This document shows, in pieces, positions 8,672-17,499 of a stretch of 64,000 bases of DNA. A program made the translations under genes and the position numbers. The stretch comes from Thalassospira lucentensis (GTDB lineage: Bacteria > Pseudomonadota > Alphaproteobacteria > Rhodospirillales > Thalassospiraceae). Positions within the stretch are counted from its first letter, which is position 1; each line of letters starts with the position of its first letter. Where the stretch lies: assembly GCF_032921865.1 (NCBI RefSeq), contig NZ_CP136684.1, forward strand, positions 2,267,001-2,331,000, given 5' to 3'. The notes beneath the pieces are model-generated. The model was not told the origin of the DNA and did no database searches. It was given only the letters and a program-made list of their open reading frames with translations.

Positions 8672-10093
8672 GTGATTGACGCACATGTCGCCCTGATGAT
8701 GCTTGGCATCTTCATTATGCTTGTTTTCCTTGGCTTTCCCGTCGCGTTTACGCTGATGGCGCTGGGGATTGGTTTTGGTTACTACGCGTATTTTGACGCA
8801 GGACGCATGTGGCGTGCCTTTGACCGTCTGGCCGAGGACAGCGATACCCTGACATCGGCGATAACCTGGATCGAAGGGGCGGTGAATAACCGGATTTTCG
8901 ATCTGTTTATCAACCAGACATACACGGTGATGTCGAACGAGGTCTTGACCGCGGTTCCGCTGTTCCTGTTCATGGGGTACATCGTTGAACGCGCCAATAT
9001 CGTTAACCGGTTGTTCTCGACACTGAATATCGCTGCCAAGAATGTCCCCGGTTCGCTTGGCGTTGCCGCCCTTGTGACCTGTGCGCTGTTTGCGACCGCG
9101 ACCGGGATTGTCGGTGCAGTGGTGACCCTGATGGGGATGCTGGCACTGCCCGCGATGATCAAGGCCCGTTATGACAAAAGTTTTGCCACCGGCATCATCT
9201 GTGCCGGCGGGACGCTGGGCATTCTGATCCCGCCATCGATCATGCTGATTGTGTATGCCGCGGCATCGGGTGTGTCGATCGTGCGGCTTTATGCCGGTGC
9301 GCTGTTGCCGGGCCTGACGTTGGTCGGGCTTTATCTGCTTTATGTCGTGGGGCGTGCCTTGTTGCAGCCAAAAGCCGCACCGCGTCCGACATCCGATGAA
9401 ATTCCTGATGTGCCGTTGCCCAAGGTTCTGTGGATGCTGGGGACGTCGTTCTTCCCGCTGGCATTCCTTATTCTGGCGGTTCTGGGGTCGATCCTGTTTG
9501 GTCTGGCAACCCCGACCGAGGCGGCATCCATCGGGGCGCTGGGCGGGATGGTTCTGGCGCTGGCGTATCGTGCGCTGACCTTTGACCGGCTGCGCGAGTC
9601 CGTTTACCTGACGGTACGGACATCGGCCATGGTGTGCTGGCTGTTTGTCGGGTCCTATACGTTCTCGTCGGTGTTCTCGTATCTTGGTGGCGAGCATGTC
9701 ATTGCCGAGTTCGTTGGTGGGCTTGACCTGACACCGCTTCAGTTCCTGCTGCTGGCGCAGTTGATCATCTTCCTGCTTGGCTGGCCGCTGGAATGGTCGG
9801 AAATCATCATCATCTTTGTGCCGATCTTCCTGCCGCTGCTGCCGCTGTTTGATATTGATCCGCTGTTCTTTGGTATCCTCGTCGCGCTGAACCTGCAGAC
9901 GTCATTCCTGACACCGCCGATGGCGATGTCGGCCTATTACCTCAAGGGGGTTTCGCCTCCGGGTATTTTGCTGACGGATATCTTCAAGGGGATCATGCCG
10001 TTCCTGTTCATGGTGATTGTCAGCATGGTTCTGATGTATACCTTCCCCCAGATCGTGTTCCATCTGCCGGATCTGTTCTATGGCGCACGTTAG
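8672..10093 (+). CDS. TRAP transporter large permease (DctM family)
   Basis: A 473-residue, roughly 12-helix membrane protein starting at GTG 8672. DctM motifs are clear: LGFPVAFTLMALG at the start, PLFLFMGYIVERA, TCALFATATGIVGAVVTLMGMLALPAM, GTLGILIPPSIMLIVY and TPTEAASIGALGG. It is slightly longer than typical DctM because of a cytosolic loop after the first helix (about residues 40-80), as found in the mannitol/chloroaromatic/2-oxoacid subgroup of TRAP permeases. It forms the sodium-coupled channel with the small permease. Confidence 0.93.
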   Translation: MIDAHVALMMLGIFIMLVFLGFPVAFTLMALGIGFGYYAYFDAGRMWRAFDRLAEDSDTLTSAITWIEGAVNNRIFDLFINQTYTVMSNEVLTAVPLFLFMGYIVERANIVNRLFSTLNIAAKNVPGSLGVAALVTCALFATATGIVGAVVTLMGMLALPAMIKARYDKSFATGIICAGGTLGILIPPSIMLIVYAAASGVSIVRLYAGALLPGLTLVGLYLLYVVGRALLQPKAAPRPTSDEIPDVPLPKVLWMLGTSFFPLAFLILAVLGSILFGLATPTEAASIGALGGMVLALAYRALTFDRLRESVYLTVRTSAMVCWLFVGSYTFSSVFSYLGGEHVIAEFVGGLDLTPLQFLLLAQLIIFLLGWPLEWSEIIIIFVPIFLPLLPLFDIDPLFFGILVALNLQTSFLTPPMAMSAYYLKGVSPPGILLTDIFKGIMPFLFMVIVSMVLMYTFPQIVFHLPDLFYGAR

Positions 10094-10105
10094 GAGGCCG
10101 TCGGT

Positions 10106-11467
10106 ATGACACTTAATCCGTTGCTTAACCTTGACGTGGTCGAAGTGCGTGACCGGCTGGCATCCGGTGCCGTGAGGGCAGTCGAGTATGCCGAGGCCTG
10201 CCTTAATCGGATCGCGGCACTTGAACCGGAAATTCAGGCGTGGGCCTATCTTGATGGTGACTATGTCCTGGCACAGGCACGTGCGCTTGACGCGCGCCGC
10301 CAGTCGGGCATGCCGATCGGCCCGTTGCATGGTCTGCCGGTCGGGCTGAAGGACGTTATCGATACGGCCCGGATGCCAACCGAAAATGGCACGCCGCTTG
10401 ATAAGGGACGGGTGCCGACCGAGGATGCGGTGCTGGTCGAAAAGCTGCGTGCGGCGGGTGCGATCATCATGGGCAAGACGGTTTCGACCGAAATGGCCTT
10501 CATGTGCCCGTCCAAAACACGCAACCCGCACAACACATCCCACACACCGGGGGGATCATCGGCCGGGTCGGCGGCGGCAGTTGCCGCGGCGATGGTGCCG
10601 TTGGCCGTGGGGACGCAAACCGGCGGTTCGGTCATCCGGCCGGCATCGTTTTGTGGGGTGGTCGGGTTAAAGCCGACCTTTGGCGCGATTTCCCGTACCG
10701 GGGTTCTGGCCCAGTCACCGTCGCTTGATACCATTGGTGTGTTTGCCCGTTCTGTCGAAGGGGCGGCGATGATTGCCGAAATCCTGTTCGGGCATGACGC
10801 GCGTGACCGGGCGACGACATTGCAACCCACCCCGCGTTTGCAGGAAGCCGCCAAATCGACGCCGCTGGTAACGCCGACATTGGCCTTTGTCCGCCCACCA
10901 CAGTTTGACAGTGTGGCCGATGACGATACCGTCATGGCGTTTCGCGAATTGACGAGTGTTTTGGGCGAACAGTGCTTTGAGGCACCCCTGCCCAAGGCAT
11001 TTGATGATGCCGCCGACCTGCGGGCAAAGATCAATTTCGCCGAAATGGCGAAATGTTATTACAGCTATGAAAAGCGCGGACGCGATCAATTATCCCCGCA
11101 GATGACAGAGGCGCTTGACGCGGGGAACAGGGTCACGGCGCGGGATTATCTTGCCGCACTGGACTGGCGCGATCTTTACAATGTTGCGCTTGATGAAGTG
11201 TTCCAGCGTTGCGATGTGATCATCACCCCGGCGGCACCGGGCCCGGCCCCCGGCAGCCTTGATACGACCGGGAATGCCATTTTTAACGGTCTTTGGACGT
11301 TGTGCGGGACGCCTGCGATTACGCTGCCGTTGCTTTGGGCGGAAAACGGGTTGCCGATGGGCGTGCAGCTTGTCGGGCGGCGCGGCGATGATGCCCGGTT
11401 GCTTCGAACGGCGCGCTGGCTTGTTGAATTTGTTACGAATTCTGAAAATGAAGGAGCATCGTCATGA
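10106..11467 (+). CDS. Amidase (amidase-signature family)
   Basis: A 453-residue enzyme of the amidase-signature superfamily. The Ser-cisSer-Lys machinery is visible: Lys82 in PVGLKDVIDT, the GGSSAGSAAA segment at about 149-158 (cis-Ser), and Ser175 in GTQTGGSVIRPAS (nucleophile). The family hydrolyses amide bonds and releases ammonia. ATG 10106 has aggagg upstream, 12 bases after dctM, so it is part of the TRAP operon. It probably acts on the imported compound or on a product of it, but the substrate is unknown. Its end overlaps the start of the next small gene by 4 bases. Confidence 0.9.
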   Translation: MTLNPLLNLDVVEVRDRLASGAVRAVEYAEACLNRIAALEPEIQAWAYLDGDYVLAQARALDARRQSGMPIGPLHGLPVGLKDVIDTARMPTENGTPLDKGRVPTEDAVLVEKLRAAGAIIMGKTVSTEMAFMCPSKTRNPHNTSHTPGGSSAGSAAAVAAAMVPLAVGTQTGGSVIRPASFCGVVGLKPTFGAISRTGVLAQSPSLDTIGVFARSVEGAAMIAEILFGHDARDRATTLQPTPRLQEAAKSTPLVTPTLAFVRPPQFDSVADDDTVMAFRELTSVLGEQCFEAPLPKAFDDAADLRAKINFAEMAKCYYSYEKRGRDQLSPQMTEALDAGNRVTARDYLAALDWRDLYNVALDEVFQRCDVIITPAAPGPAPGSLDTTGNAIFNGLWTLCGTPAITLPLLWAENGLPMGVQLVGRRGDDARLLRTARWLVEFVTNSENEGASS

Positions 11468-11649
11468 TACCGTCACGTCTTGATCAGGCAATGGCGATTT
11501 TGGCCTTTATCGTTTTTGGGGGCTTTCTTGGCATTCTGTTTGGCTATGTCACGCGCTGGGATCTTGGCATCATGGTCGGGATCACGCTGGCGCTGTGTGC
11601 GTGGGATTTCTGGCATATGGCCACAGGGCGAAAAAGCGACCATCACTGA
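11464..11649 (+). CDS. Small membrane protein, 61 residues
   Basis: The start overlaps the amidase stop (ATG 11464 in the ATGA arrangement), a sign of coupled translation. The product has two hydrophobic helices (about 10-30 and 34-52) and a basic, His-ended tail. It is not recognised as a named family. Similar two-helix proteins often accompany transporter operons, so an accessory role to the TRAP permease is possible but unproven. Confidence 0.7.
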   Translation: MIPSRLDQAMAILAFIVFGGFLGILFGYVTRWDLGIMVGITLALCAWDFWHMATGRKSDHH

Positions 11650-11680
11650 TCGCTTTTAATTCACGCCAATTGTTTCGGGG

Positions 11681-11720
11681 CGCGCCGGGGATTTCAAAAT
11701 CCCTAGGCGCGTTTTGTTTT
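11681..11720 (+). terminator. Terminator of the TRAP/amidase operon, overlapping the convergent gene's end
   Basis: CGCGCC plus GGGAT (11681-11692) pairs with ATCCC and GGCGCG (11699-11711) and is followed by TTTTGTTTT. The stop codon of the minus-strand sulfotransferase (11703-11705) lies inside the stem, so two operons end in the same 40 bases. Confidence 0.8.
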
Positions 11721-12890
11721 GGCCATGTGGGCAGCTTGTTCCGGTTTGCTGTCATACCCGAAACGGGCGGCTGCAATTGCCGTGACATCGCGGATCAGAT
11801 CAATTTCTTCGTCGCTGAATTTCGGCCGGTAATAGGTCGGCGCGTGAATGGTCGGGGCGACTTCATTGATGATCGGTTCGGCGTCGGGCAGGTCGACATG
11901 ATCAAACAGGCGGCGTAACTGATTTGCCGGGTCGGCGACGAAATCCTCGTAACGGACCACCAGCGTCGCGTCGCCAAGCGCCTTGTTCACGGTCATGCGA
12001 TCCGCGATGTAGTGGTGCAGGTCGCTCCAGTAATGGGCCCAGCCGGCGACTTCGTTGCCTTCGTTCCAGTGTTTCATGATCTGGCGGGTGGCGTGCAGAT
12101 CGCCGGTATTGATCGGACGACGATCAAGGCCGAATTCGTAATGGCCGACACGCTGCATATGGGCGACCGCGCGTGGGTTATCCTGTTCGCCCTTGCAGAA
12201 CAGGTCGTGCTGTTTGGCAAGGGATGCGATATGCCACAGCGGATCACGCACCGGCAGGACGAACCTGGCATCGGGGAAGATCGACAGCAGATATTCCATC
12301 CGGGTGACCAGATAGTTCGCCTTGGAGATATAGCGTTTGCCGCCGCGCACATGGATCAGTTTGCGGATGTGATCGCGATAGAACTTCTCGAACGCCGGGT
12401 TGCTGATCTGACCATCAAGGACGTTGCTTTCATTGACGTCATGCAGATGACGGAAAAACGCCATCCAGATCATTTCCTCGAACGCTTCGGGGCTTTCAGG
12501 CGTGATGTTGATGCCATCCGCATGGGTGCGTTCAACCGCAACCTCCTTGCCCTTGGGGGCAAGATCGACAAACTTGTTCCACAGATAGGGCGTGAAAACC
12601 GGCGGATAGTCGCGGTAACGATGGGTTGCCGCATCGGAATGGCGGGCCAGCGTTTCCAGAAGGATCGTGCTGCCGGATCGGGCAAGACCCGCGACAAAGA
12701 CCGGCTTTTCTATTTGGACATCTTCAATCGCATCACCGGCAAGTTTCGTTTCGAAATTGCCAAGTCTGATCCATTGCATCGGGTGGCGGGCAATCAGGCC
12801 GCTTAGCCAGTTATCCCAGCCCGATACATGGAAGGCTGCGCCATTAGACGCGGGTGTGGTTGATTTTTCGGATGTCGTTTGGCCAGTCAT
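11703..12890 (-). CDS. Sulfotransferase family protein (PAPS-dependent type)
   Basis: A 395-residue cytosolic protein of the Sulfotransfer_3-like group. The 5'-phosphosulfate loop is FVAGLARSGSTILLETLARH (about 65-84), and a 3'-phosphate-type segment FVLPVRDPLWHIASLAKQH follows further on. These enzymes move sulfate from PAPS to hydroxyl groups of carbohydrates, lipids or small molecules. The start at 12890 is fixed by a 4-base overlap (ATGA) with the stop of the preceding gene; a longer in-frame version would add 64 residues overlapping that gene. It is the last gene of a four-gene operon beginning with an arylsulfotransferase-like protein. The acceptor is unknown. Confidence 0.85.
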   Translation of the reverse strand: MTGQTTSEKSTTPASNGAAFHVSGWDNWLSGLIARHPMQWIRLGNFETKLAGDAIEDVQIEKPVFVAGLARSGSTILLETLARHSDAATHRYRDYPPVFTPYLWNKFVDLAPKGKEVAVERTHADGINITPESPEAFEEMIWMAFFRHLHDVNESNVLDGQISNPAFEKFYRDHIRKLIHVRGGKRYISKANYLVTRMEYLLSIFPDARFVLPVRDPLWHIASLAKQHDLFCKGEQDNPRAVAHMQRVGHYEFGLDRRPINTGDLHATRQIMKHWNEGNEVAGWAHYWSDLHHYIADRMTVNKALGDATLVVRYEDFVADPANQLRRLFDHVDLPDAEPIINEVAPTIHAPTYYRPKFSDEEIDLIRDVTAIAAARFGYDSKPEQAAHMAKTKRA

Positions 12891-13630
12891 TCGATGCGAA
12901 ATCCTTTTTTGATCGCCAGCGACCCCAATACGAGAGCAAGGAAGAAAGTCAGTTCCCAGCCACGTGCCCAATCCGGGCCGGCGCTGATGATTTGTTGGGT
13001 TGGCAATTCGAAACGAAGCTGTGTTACCGGGCTGTCGTCGGGCAGATAGCCCGCCGGATTGCCGATAATCAGGTTCCACCACTGTTTTTGATGGATCACG
13101 GGAATGGCGGCGGCCGGTGCCACCAGATAGGTTTCACCGTCACTGGCACCGGGCACCTGAACAACAGGACAGGCACCGTCTTCCAATCCGGCCGGATTGA
13201 TGCCGACCTGTTCGATGGCGACATTTTCCGGCTGGGCGCTGATGGAAACCTGCTGCCCCGGTGCCGGGCAGCTATAACCGTACTGCCCGTCCAGCCAGAC
13301 GATCATCGCAAGGGCGGGCAGGGATGCGACAACCGCCGGGCCGATGACGAAACCGACAAGTTTCAGCGACTGGGCAAGCTGTGCCTTGGCCAGCTTCATG
13401 CCTTCGCCGAAATCCTCGCCATCGTCTTCGGCCATGGCCTTGCGGGCTTCTTTCAGCCGTTCCTTGATCGCCTTGATGCGTGTTTGCGGCGACAGCACCT
13501 TATAAAGCAGCATCGAAATCACCGCACAGACCAGCGCCCAGATCAGGACGCGTCCAAACGGTCCGAGGGCATCTGCCATCAGGGCATCAAGGGTGCTAAA
13601 GGCGGGGGCGGGCCAATCGAGTATTCCCAT
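12887..13630 (-). CDS. Membrane protein with DUF106/YidC-superfamily-like layout
   Basis: A 247-residue protein. A first helix (about 25-45) is followed by a charged coiled-coil-prone stretch, SPQTRIKAIKERLKEARKAM, then a helix at about 92-115. Next comes an outer domain of about 100 residues with two Cys (YSCPAPG and GACPVV) that could form a disulfide, and a last helix at about 222-240. The order helix, cytosolic hairpin, helix resembles EMC3/TMCO1/DUF106 proteins, which belong with the YidC insertases. This is judged from layout only and may be wrong. It overlaps the sulfotransferase by 4 bases, so they are made together. Confidence 0.6.
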   Translation of the reverse strand: MGILDWPAPAFSTLDALMADALGPFGRVLIWALVCAVISMLLYKVLSPQTRIKAIKERLKEARKAMAEDDGEDFGEGMKLAKAQLAQSLKLVGFVIGPAVVASLPALAMIVWLDGQYGYSCPAPGQQVSISAQPENVAIEQVGINPAGLEDGACPVVQVPGASDGETYLVAPAAAIPVIHQKQWWNLIIGNPAGYLPDDSPVTQLRFELPTQQIISAGPDWARGWELTFFLALVLGSLAIKKGFRIE

Positions 13631-13660
13631 GCGTCATCGTTCCTGTTGGTCGTTGACCGT

Positions 13661-13942
13661 TCAGGCCTTCGGCTGGTGCGAATGCGCCGAATGCGTTGAA
13701 TGCGAGGTGGTGCCAGAGCCGTTTTGCTGCGCACGTTTGCGGTTGCGCATCATTTTGCGGATCGGCCACAGCAGGACAAAGCCAACCGCGACAAATACGG
13801 CGGCCAGAACAGCCCACAAAGCAGACAGAAGGCTAAGACCAGCGCCCGGTCCCACATATGCCTGTGCAGGCAGGGCTGTCAGAAGTGTTGCTGCAGCAAT
13901 GGTCGCGGTTCCAATCGAAAGCAGTTTCATGTTCTGTTTCAT
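13661..13942 (-). CDS. Small YVGPGAG-type membrane protein
   Basis: A 93-residue protein with an N-terminal signal peptide ending in LPAQA, then AYVGPGAGLSLLSALWAVLAA leading into one transmembrane helix. A basic WPIRKMMRNRKR stop follows, and a Ser/His/Thr-rich tail. The YVGPGAG sequence after the cleavage site is a repeatedly seen hallmark of small exported proteins beside sulfatase-, phosphodiesterase- or sulfotransferase-like genes (general recollection, not checked). It starts inside the end of the arylsulfotransferase gene (ATGA overlap at 13939-13942) and ends 30 bases before the DUF106-like gene. Confidence 0.72.
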   Translation of the reverse strand: MKQNMKLLSIGTATIAAATLLTALPAQAYVGPGAGLSLLSALWAVLAAVFVAVGFVLLWPIRKMMRNRKRAQQNGSGTTSHSTHSAHSHQPKA

Positions 13943-15336
13943 TGCTTTTCTCCATCAGGGGAGGTCGGGGTGAAGTTGGTATCGCTGTAAAGGGCTGCGC
14001 GTTCATCGCTGATGCGCTCGGCCTGCGATACGACGGGGATCAGTTTTTGGCCGGGATTGTCGGGATCATCACGGCGGATCGGGTTGTGGTATTCCCAGAC
14101 GATCTCGCCTTCCGGGGTGACTTCAAAAAGGCGTCCGCCCGATGATTCGGTAATCAGCGTATTGCCATTGGGAAGGCGCTGCTGATCAGCACGGATGTTG
14201 CTGTCAAACCTGTGTTCGGCAGTGCCCTTGTATTCCCAGGTGATGCCGTTGGTTGCGGGATCAATCTGCAGCACGCGGGATTGACCGGCGTCCGGATCGG
14301 CAAGCTGGCCCTGATTGTCAAACAGCAGGATATCGCCGTTTGGCAGGACATCCGGGTCATGCTGCCCCAGCCAGGGGCCACGGGTTGCCCAGACGACTTT
14401 TTCCGCATCCATATCAAGCACGGCAATGATGCCAAGATCACGGAAGGACAGAACAACATCGCCCGCCTTGCCCTGTTCAAAGTTTTGCGCCGTTTCTTCG
14501 GTAATCAACTGGATCGTGTTGGTGTGCAACACGTCCTCGTTCGAGAAATAGGGCGCGAAATCGACCATGTTGGCGTAGCTGGAATTGATCAGCGCATCGA
14601 GGATCGAGACACGTTTGATTTCCTTGCCTTCAGGCGAGAGGATCACCGCGAAATCATCAAGCCGCGGCGGGGTGAGCTGTTTGCGGTTGTCATATGTGTT
14701 AAAGCGGAATTCCTGGGTCAGGGCATAAACCCGGCCATCAGGCGCAATCGAAAAATCGTGATGTGCGGTTCCCAGATATTTCCAGACCGGTTTGGAATTG
14801 CGGTCGATCTTGGCCATGCCATAGCCATATGGCGTGTCGCCCGCCGCGGTATATTGCACGATCAGGTCACCATCAGGTGCCATCTTGGCGGTATGCCAAT
14901 GCATGAAATCGTCTTTTTGCGGGTTGGGGATCGGCGATGTTTCATCGTGGATTTCGCTGAACGGCATGCGCCATTCATGCACGATGTTGCCATCCATATC
15001 GACCAGCACCGCATGCGGCCCGTCACCCGACGAATACAGGGTCAGACCTTTCTGGGTCTTGTCGGCTTTATTGATCGTGACACCGGTTTCTTCGGTTCGG
15101 GCGGGGGACCAGAAATCAAGCCGTTCGACACTGCTGTATTTGGTACGCTGTTCCCACAGGGCCGTGCCCGCACGCCACGCGTTTTTCATCGACTGATAGG
15201 GCGGTACTTCGGCCAGTATGACAAACGCACCAATACCGAAGCTGATCGCGGCAACGCCGGTCATGAAGGCAGCAAAAAAGATTTTATCGCCGCGGTTGTT
15301 TTCCGCGGATTCATCTGTCTGTTGAGGTGCAGGCAC
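13939..15336 (-). CDS. Arylsulfotransferase (ASST)-like protein, membrane-anchored
   Basis: A 465-residue protein with one N-terminal helix (about 19-41) that would anchor it with the rest outside the cytosol. The body is a beta-propeller-like repeat series. ASST features include FMHWHTAKMAPDGDL (about 145-157), GTAHHDFSIAPDGRV (about 190-203), GQHDPDVLPNGDILLFDNQG (about 324-343) and QQRLPNGNTLITESSGGRLFEV. Known ASSTs transfer sulfate between phenolic compounds through a histidine, without PAPS. It is the first gene of the operon and is coupled to the next by a 4-base overlap. A non-sulfating member of the same propeller family cannot be excluded. Confidence 0.82.
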   Translation of the reverse strand: MPAPQQTDESAENNRGDKIFFAAFMTGVAAISFGIGAFVILAEVPPYQSMKNAWRAGTALWEQRTKYSSVERLDFWSPARTEETGVTINKADKTQKGLTLYSSGDGPHAVLVDMDGNIVHEWRMPFSEIHDETSPIPNPQKDDFMHWHTAKMAPDGDLIVQYTAAGDTPYGYGMAKIDRNSKPVWKYLGTAHHDFSIAPDGRVYALTQEFRFNTYDNRKQLTPPRLDDFAVILSPEGKEIKRVSILDALINSSYANMVDFAPYFSNEDVLHTNTIQLITEETAQNFEQGKAGDVVLSFRDLGIIAVLDMDAEKVVWATRGPWLGQHDPDVLPNGDILLFDNQGQLADPDAGQSRVLQIDPATNGITWEYKGTAEHRFDSNIRADQQRLPNGNTLITESSGGRLFEVTPEGEIVWEYHNPIRRDDPDNPGQKLIPVVSQAERISDERAALYSDTNFTPTSPDGEKQ

Positions 15337-15497
15337 GCGGTAATCTCCTTGTCATCTGACAAAAAGGTTACGCGGGCCTCCGGGCAAATTTACGGCCAGT
15401 ATCAAGGGGATTGGGGCGGTTTGGCCGCTTTTCGCCTTTGTTTCGCCCAAGAGTTTAATTGTAAGTTGGGATGTTTTTCGGCGGTTTGTTTGTTTGA

Positions 15498-16943
15498 TTA
15501 CTGCCGGTATTCCACCCCGTCCATGACCAGAAGATTACCGTCAAACCGGCACGAAACAGTGCCTGACGGTGCACTCATGCGTTGCAGAACCTGTCCGGTT
15601 GCCGCATCGCTATAGGTGCCGTTGCCATAGGTGACCGAAATGCTGTCGGGCGTGGTGACATAGGTGAAGCCGATTTCGAACCGGAATTTTTGCGCGCTGC
15701 CATAGGTGTAACTGACGAAATTACCGTTTCCCTGACCGGGCGAGTCGAGTTTAAGGGTGGAATTGCCGGTATTGTCGCGGAATGTGCCACTGGCATTGCG
15801 GCAACCGCTTTGGGCTGTGGCCTGCGGTTGGGTGGTTTCGGATGCGGCTTTCCGGGCGGCTTCTTCGGCAGCGGCTTTTGCGGCAAGCTGGCGATCACGT
15901 TCCATCAGGGTGGCCAGTTCATCCGGCCCCGAAAGCTTTTTGCCGCCGTAATAATAGCAATCACCGGCCGGGACGGTTTCCCCGCCGCAGACGAATTGGC
16001 CGGTCTGGCTTGGGAATGCCGATCCTTCGGGCAGTTCCATCCACCCGCCTTCCCACCAGGTCAGGCGGCCCTGACCGGCGGGCTTGCGTTCGCGCACCGG
16101 CCCCTGCCAGACATTGCCGTCCGCCATGCGCAGTTCACCCTCACGCGGGTCGAACACGCGATAGGTGCCGGTAAAGCTTGTGCCATCGGGCCATTTGGTC
16201 GTGCTGCCCGGTTCGATCTGGCGGCTGTCGCTTAGATATTCGCCGTCCACCACGCGGCCATCGGCATATTCGATGTCGCCGGTGATTTTATCGCCGGTAA
16301 TGTCGGCATTGTCGATTTCGGCAAAGGGCTGTTCGTTGCGGGTGATTTCGACCGTGCCGGTGCCGACCGGATTGCCGTTATTTTGCGGGCCGGTATATTC
16401 CGCCCGGTAGCCGTCATGGGCAAACATGACTTCGGGGCCATAGGTGGTAGTGATCGGTATGCGCCATACCGTGGTGTCGATATTGGGGTCAATCCGGGCG
16501 GGATCGGGTTCGCGGCTTATTTTGACGTCTTCGGAAAACAGGCCGTAATCGGCATAAACCACCGTGACCTCGCCGGGGAGCACATCAACCCAGCTTTCCG
16601 ATTTCAGTTCGCCCAGTCGAGAGACCCTGACCAGGTAGCTGTCTGGCCAAAGGGTATATTCCTTCATCTGTCCGGCGGAAAGCTGTTCGGTGGTGAAGGG
16701 CTTGAACCCCTTGTTGCGGGAAGCCTTTACGACCTGCATCTGCCAGCCGTAGTAAGCGCCGTTACCGGATGGGTTGATCCGGAATGCGATGCTGCCGGGA
16801 TCGGAAACACTGGCCGGGGCAAGGGATGTTTGCGATGGCACGGGCGAGGGGGCTGGGGGTGTGTTGACTGTCTGGCAGGCAGAAAGGCTTATGCCCAGAA
16901 TGCCAATCGTCATGGTCCTGATCATGGTAACGCCCGGTTTCAT
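15498..16943 (-). CDS. Lipoprotein with MORN-like repeats
   Basis: A 481-residue protein whose signal peptide ends in the lipobox LSAC (ILGISLSACQ), so it should be lipidated. ATG 16943 is chosen because a gggga site lies just upstream; in-frame starts further up give polar leaders. The middle has repeats of the type DGRVVDGEYL, DGTSFTGTYRVF and DGNVWQGPV, like degenerate MORN motifs. An Ala/Glu-rich helical stretch follows (about 390-420), then a C-terminal beta domain (CRNASGTFRDNTGNSTLKL...). The function is unknown; an envelope location is likely. Confidence 0.78.
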   Translation of the reverse strand: MKPGVTMIRTMTIGILGISLSACQTVNTPPAPSPVPSQTSLAPASVSDPGSIAFRINPSGNGAYYGWQMQVVKASRNKGFKPFTTEQLSAGQMKEYTLWPDSYLVRVSRLGELKSESWVDVLPGEVTVVYADYGLFSEDVKISREPDPARIDPNIDTTVWRIPITTTYGPEVMFAHDGYRAEYTGPQNNGNPVGTGTVEITRNEQPFAEIDNADITGDKITGDIEYADGRVVDGEYLSDSRQIEPGSTTKWPDGTSFTGTYRVFDPREGELRMADGNVWQGPVRERKPAGQGRLTWWEGGWMELPEGSAFPSQTGQFVCGGETVPAGDCYYYGGKKLSGPDELATLMERDRQLAAKAAAEEAARKAASETTQPQATAQSGCRNASGTFRDNTGNSTLKLDSPGQGNGNFVSYTYGSAQKFRFEIGFTYVTTPDSISVTYGNGTYSDAATGQVLQRMSAPSGTVSCRFDGNLLVMDGVEYRQ

Positions 16944-17016
16944 CACCCATTCCCCCATAGGCCAAATGATAAAACCGATTTCGCCACAACTTTGGCAGGT
17001 TGGGAAGCGTTTAAAT

Positions 17017-17454
17017 TTAGCCTTTCCAGGCAATAAGCGCGGCACCGGTGCCGATCATCACGACGCCAAGCCAGCTTGCGGGGGACAGTTTTTCACCAAG
17101 AAATGCTGCGCCGAAGATCGCAACCAGTACGACGCTGAGCTTGTCAATCGGGGCGACCTTTGCGGCCTCGCCAATCTTGAGTGCGCGGAAGTAGCATAAC
17201 CACGATGCCCCGGTCGCAAGCCCGGACAGGATCAGGAACCACCATGTTTTGGCCGATACGGTTGCCGGGTTTTGCCAGTGACCGCCAATCATCAGGATGG
17301 CGAAGACCATGACGAAAATGATTGCGGTGCGGATAAAGGTGGCAAAGTCGGAATTGATGTTTTCAATCCCGACCTTGGCAAAAATCGCGGTCAGGGCGGC
17401 AAAGCAGGCGGCAAGGGCAGCCCATAATTGCCAGCTTTCCATCACATCCTTCAT
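17017..17454 (-). CDS. Half-size EamA family transporter
   Basis: A 145-residue hydrophobic protein containing a single EamA unit of about five helices. It has the family's ending, APIDKLSVVLVAIFGAAFLGEKLSPASWLGVVMIGTGAALIAW. Classical DMT exporters have two such units, so this would work as a dimer, like the known 140-residue members. The gene starts 45 bases after the AsnC/Lrp regulator stop and could be the end of the ectoine operon. Export of an amino acid or related compound is possible; no substrate is indicated. Confidence 0.85.
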   Translation of the reverse strand: MKDVMESWQLWAALAACFAALTAIFAKVGIENINSDFATFIRTAIIFVMVFAILMIGGHWQNPATVSAKTWWFLILSGLATGASWLCYFRALKIGEAAKVAPIDKLSVVLVAIFGAAFLGEKLSPASWLGVVMIGTGAALIAWKG

Positions 17455-17499
17455 GCCGATGACCCCCGTTTTGCCTTTCCGGATGCTGCCAGTCGGCCG

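Noticed and set aside
14212-15615. 467-codon plus-strand frame opposite the arylsulfotransferase-like gene
   Set aside because: It is a shadow of the minus-strand gene, which has family motifs, a membrane anchor and coupled neighbours.
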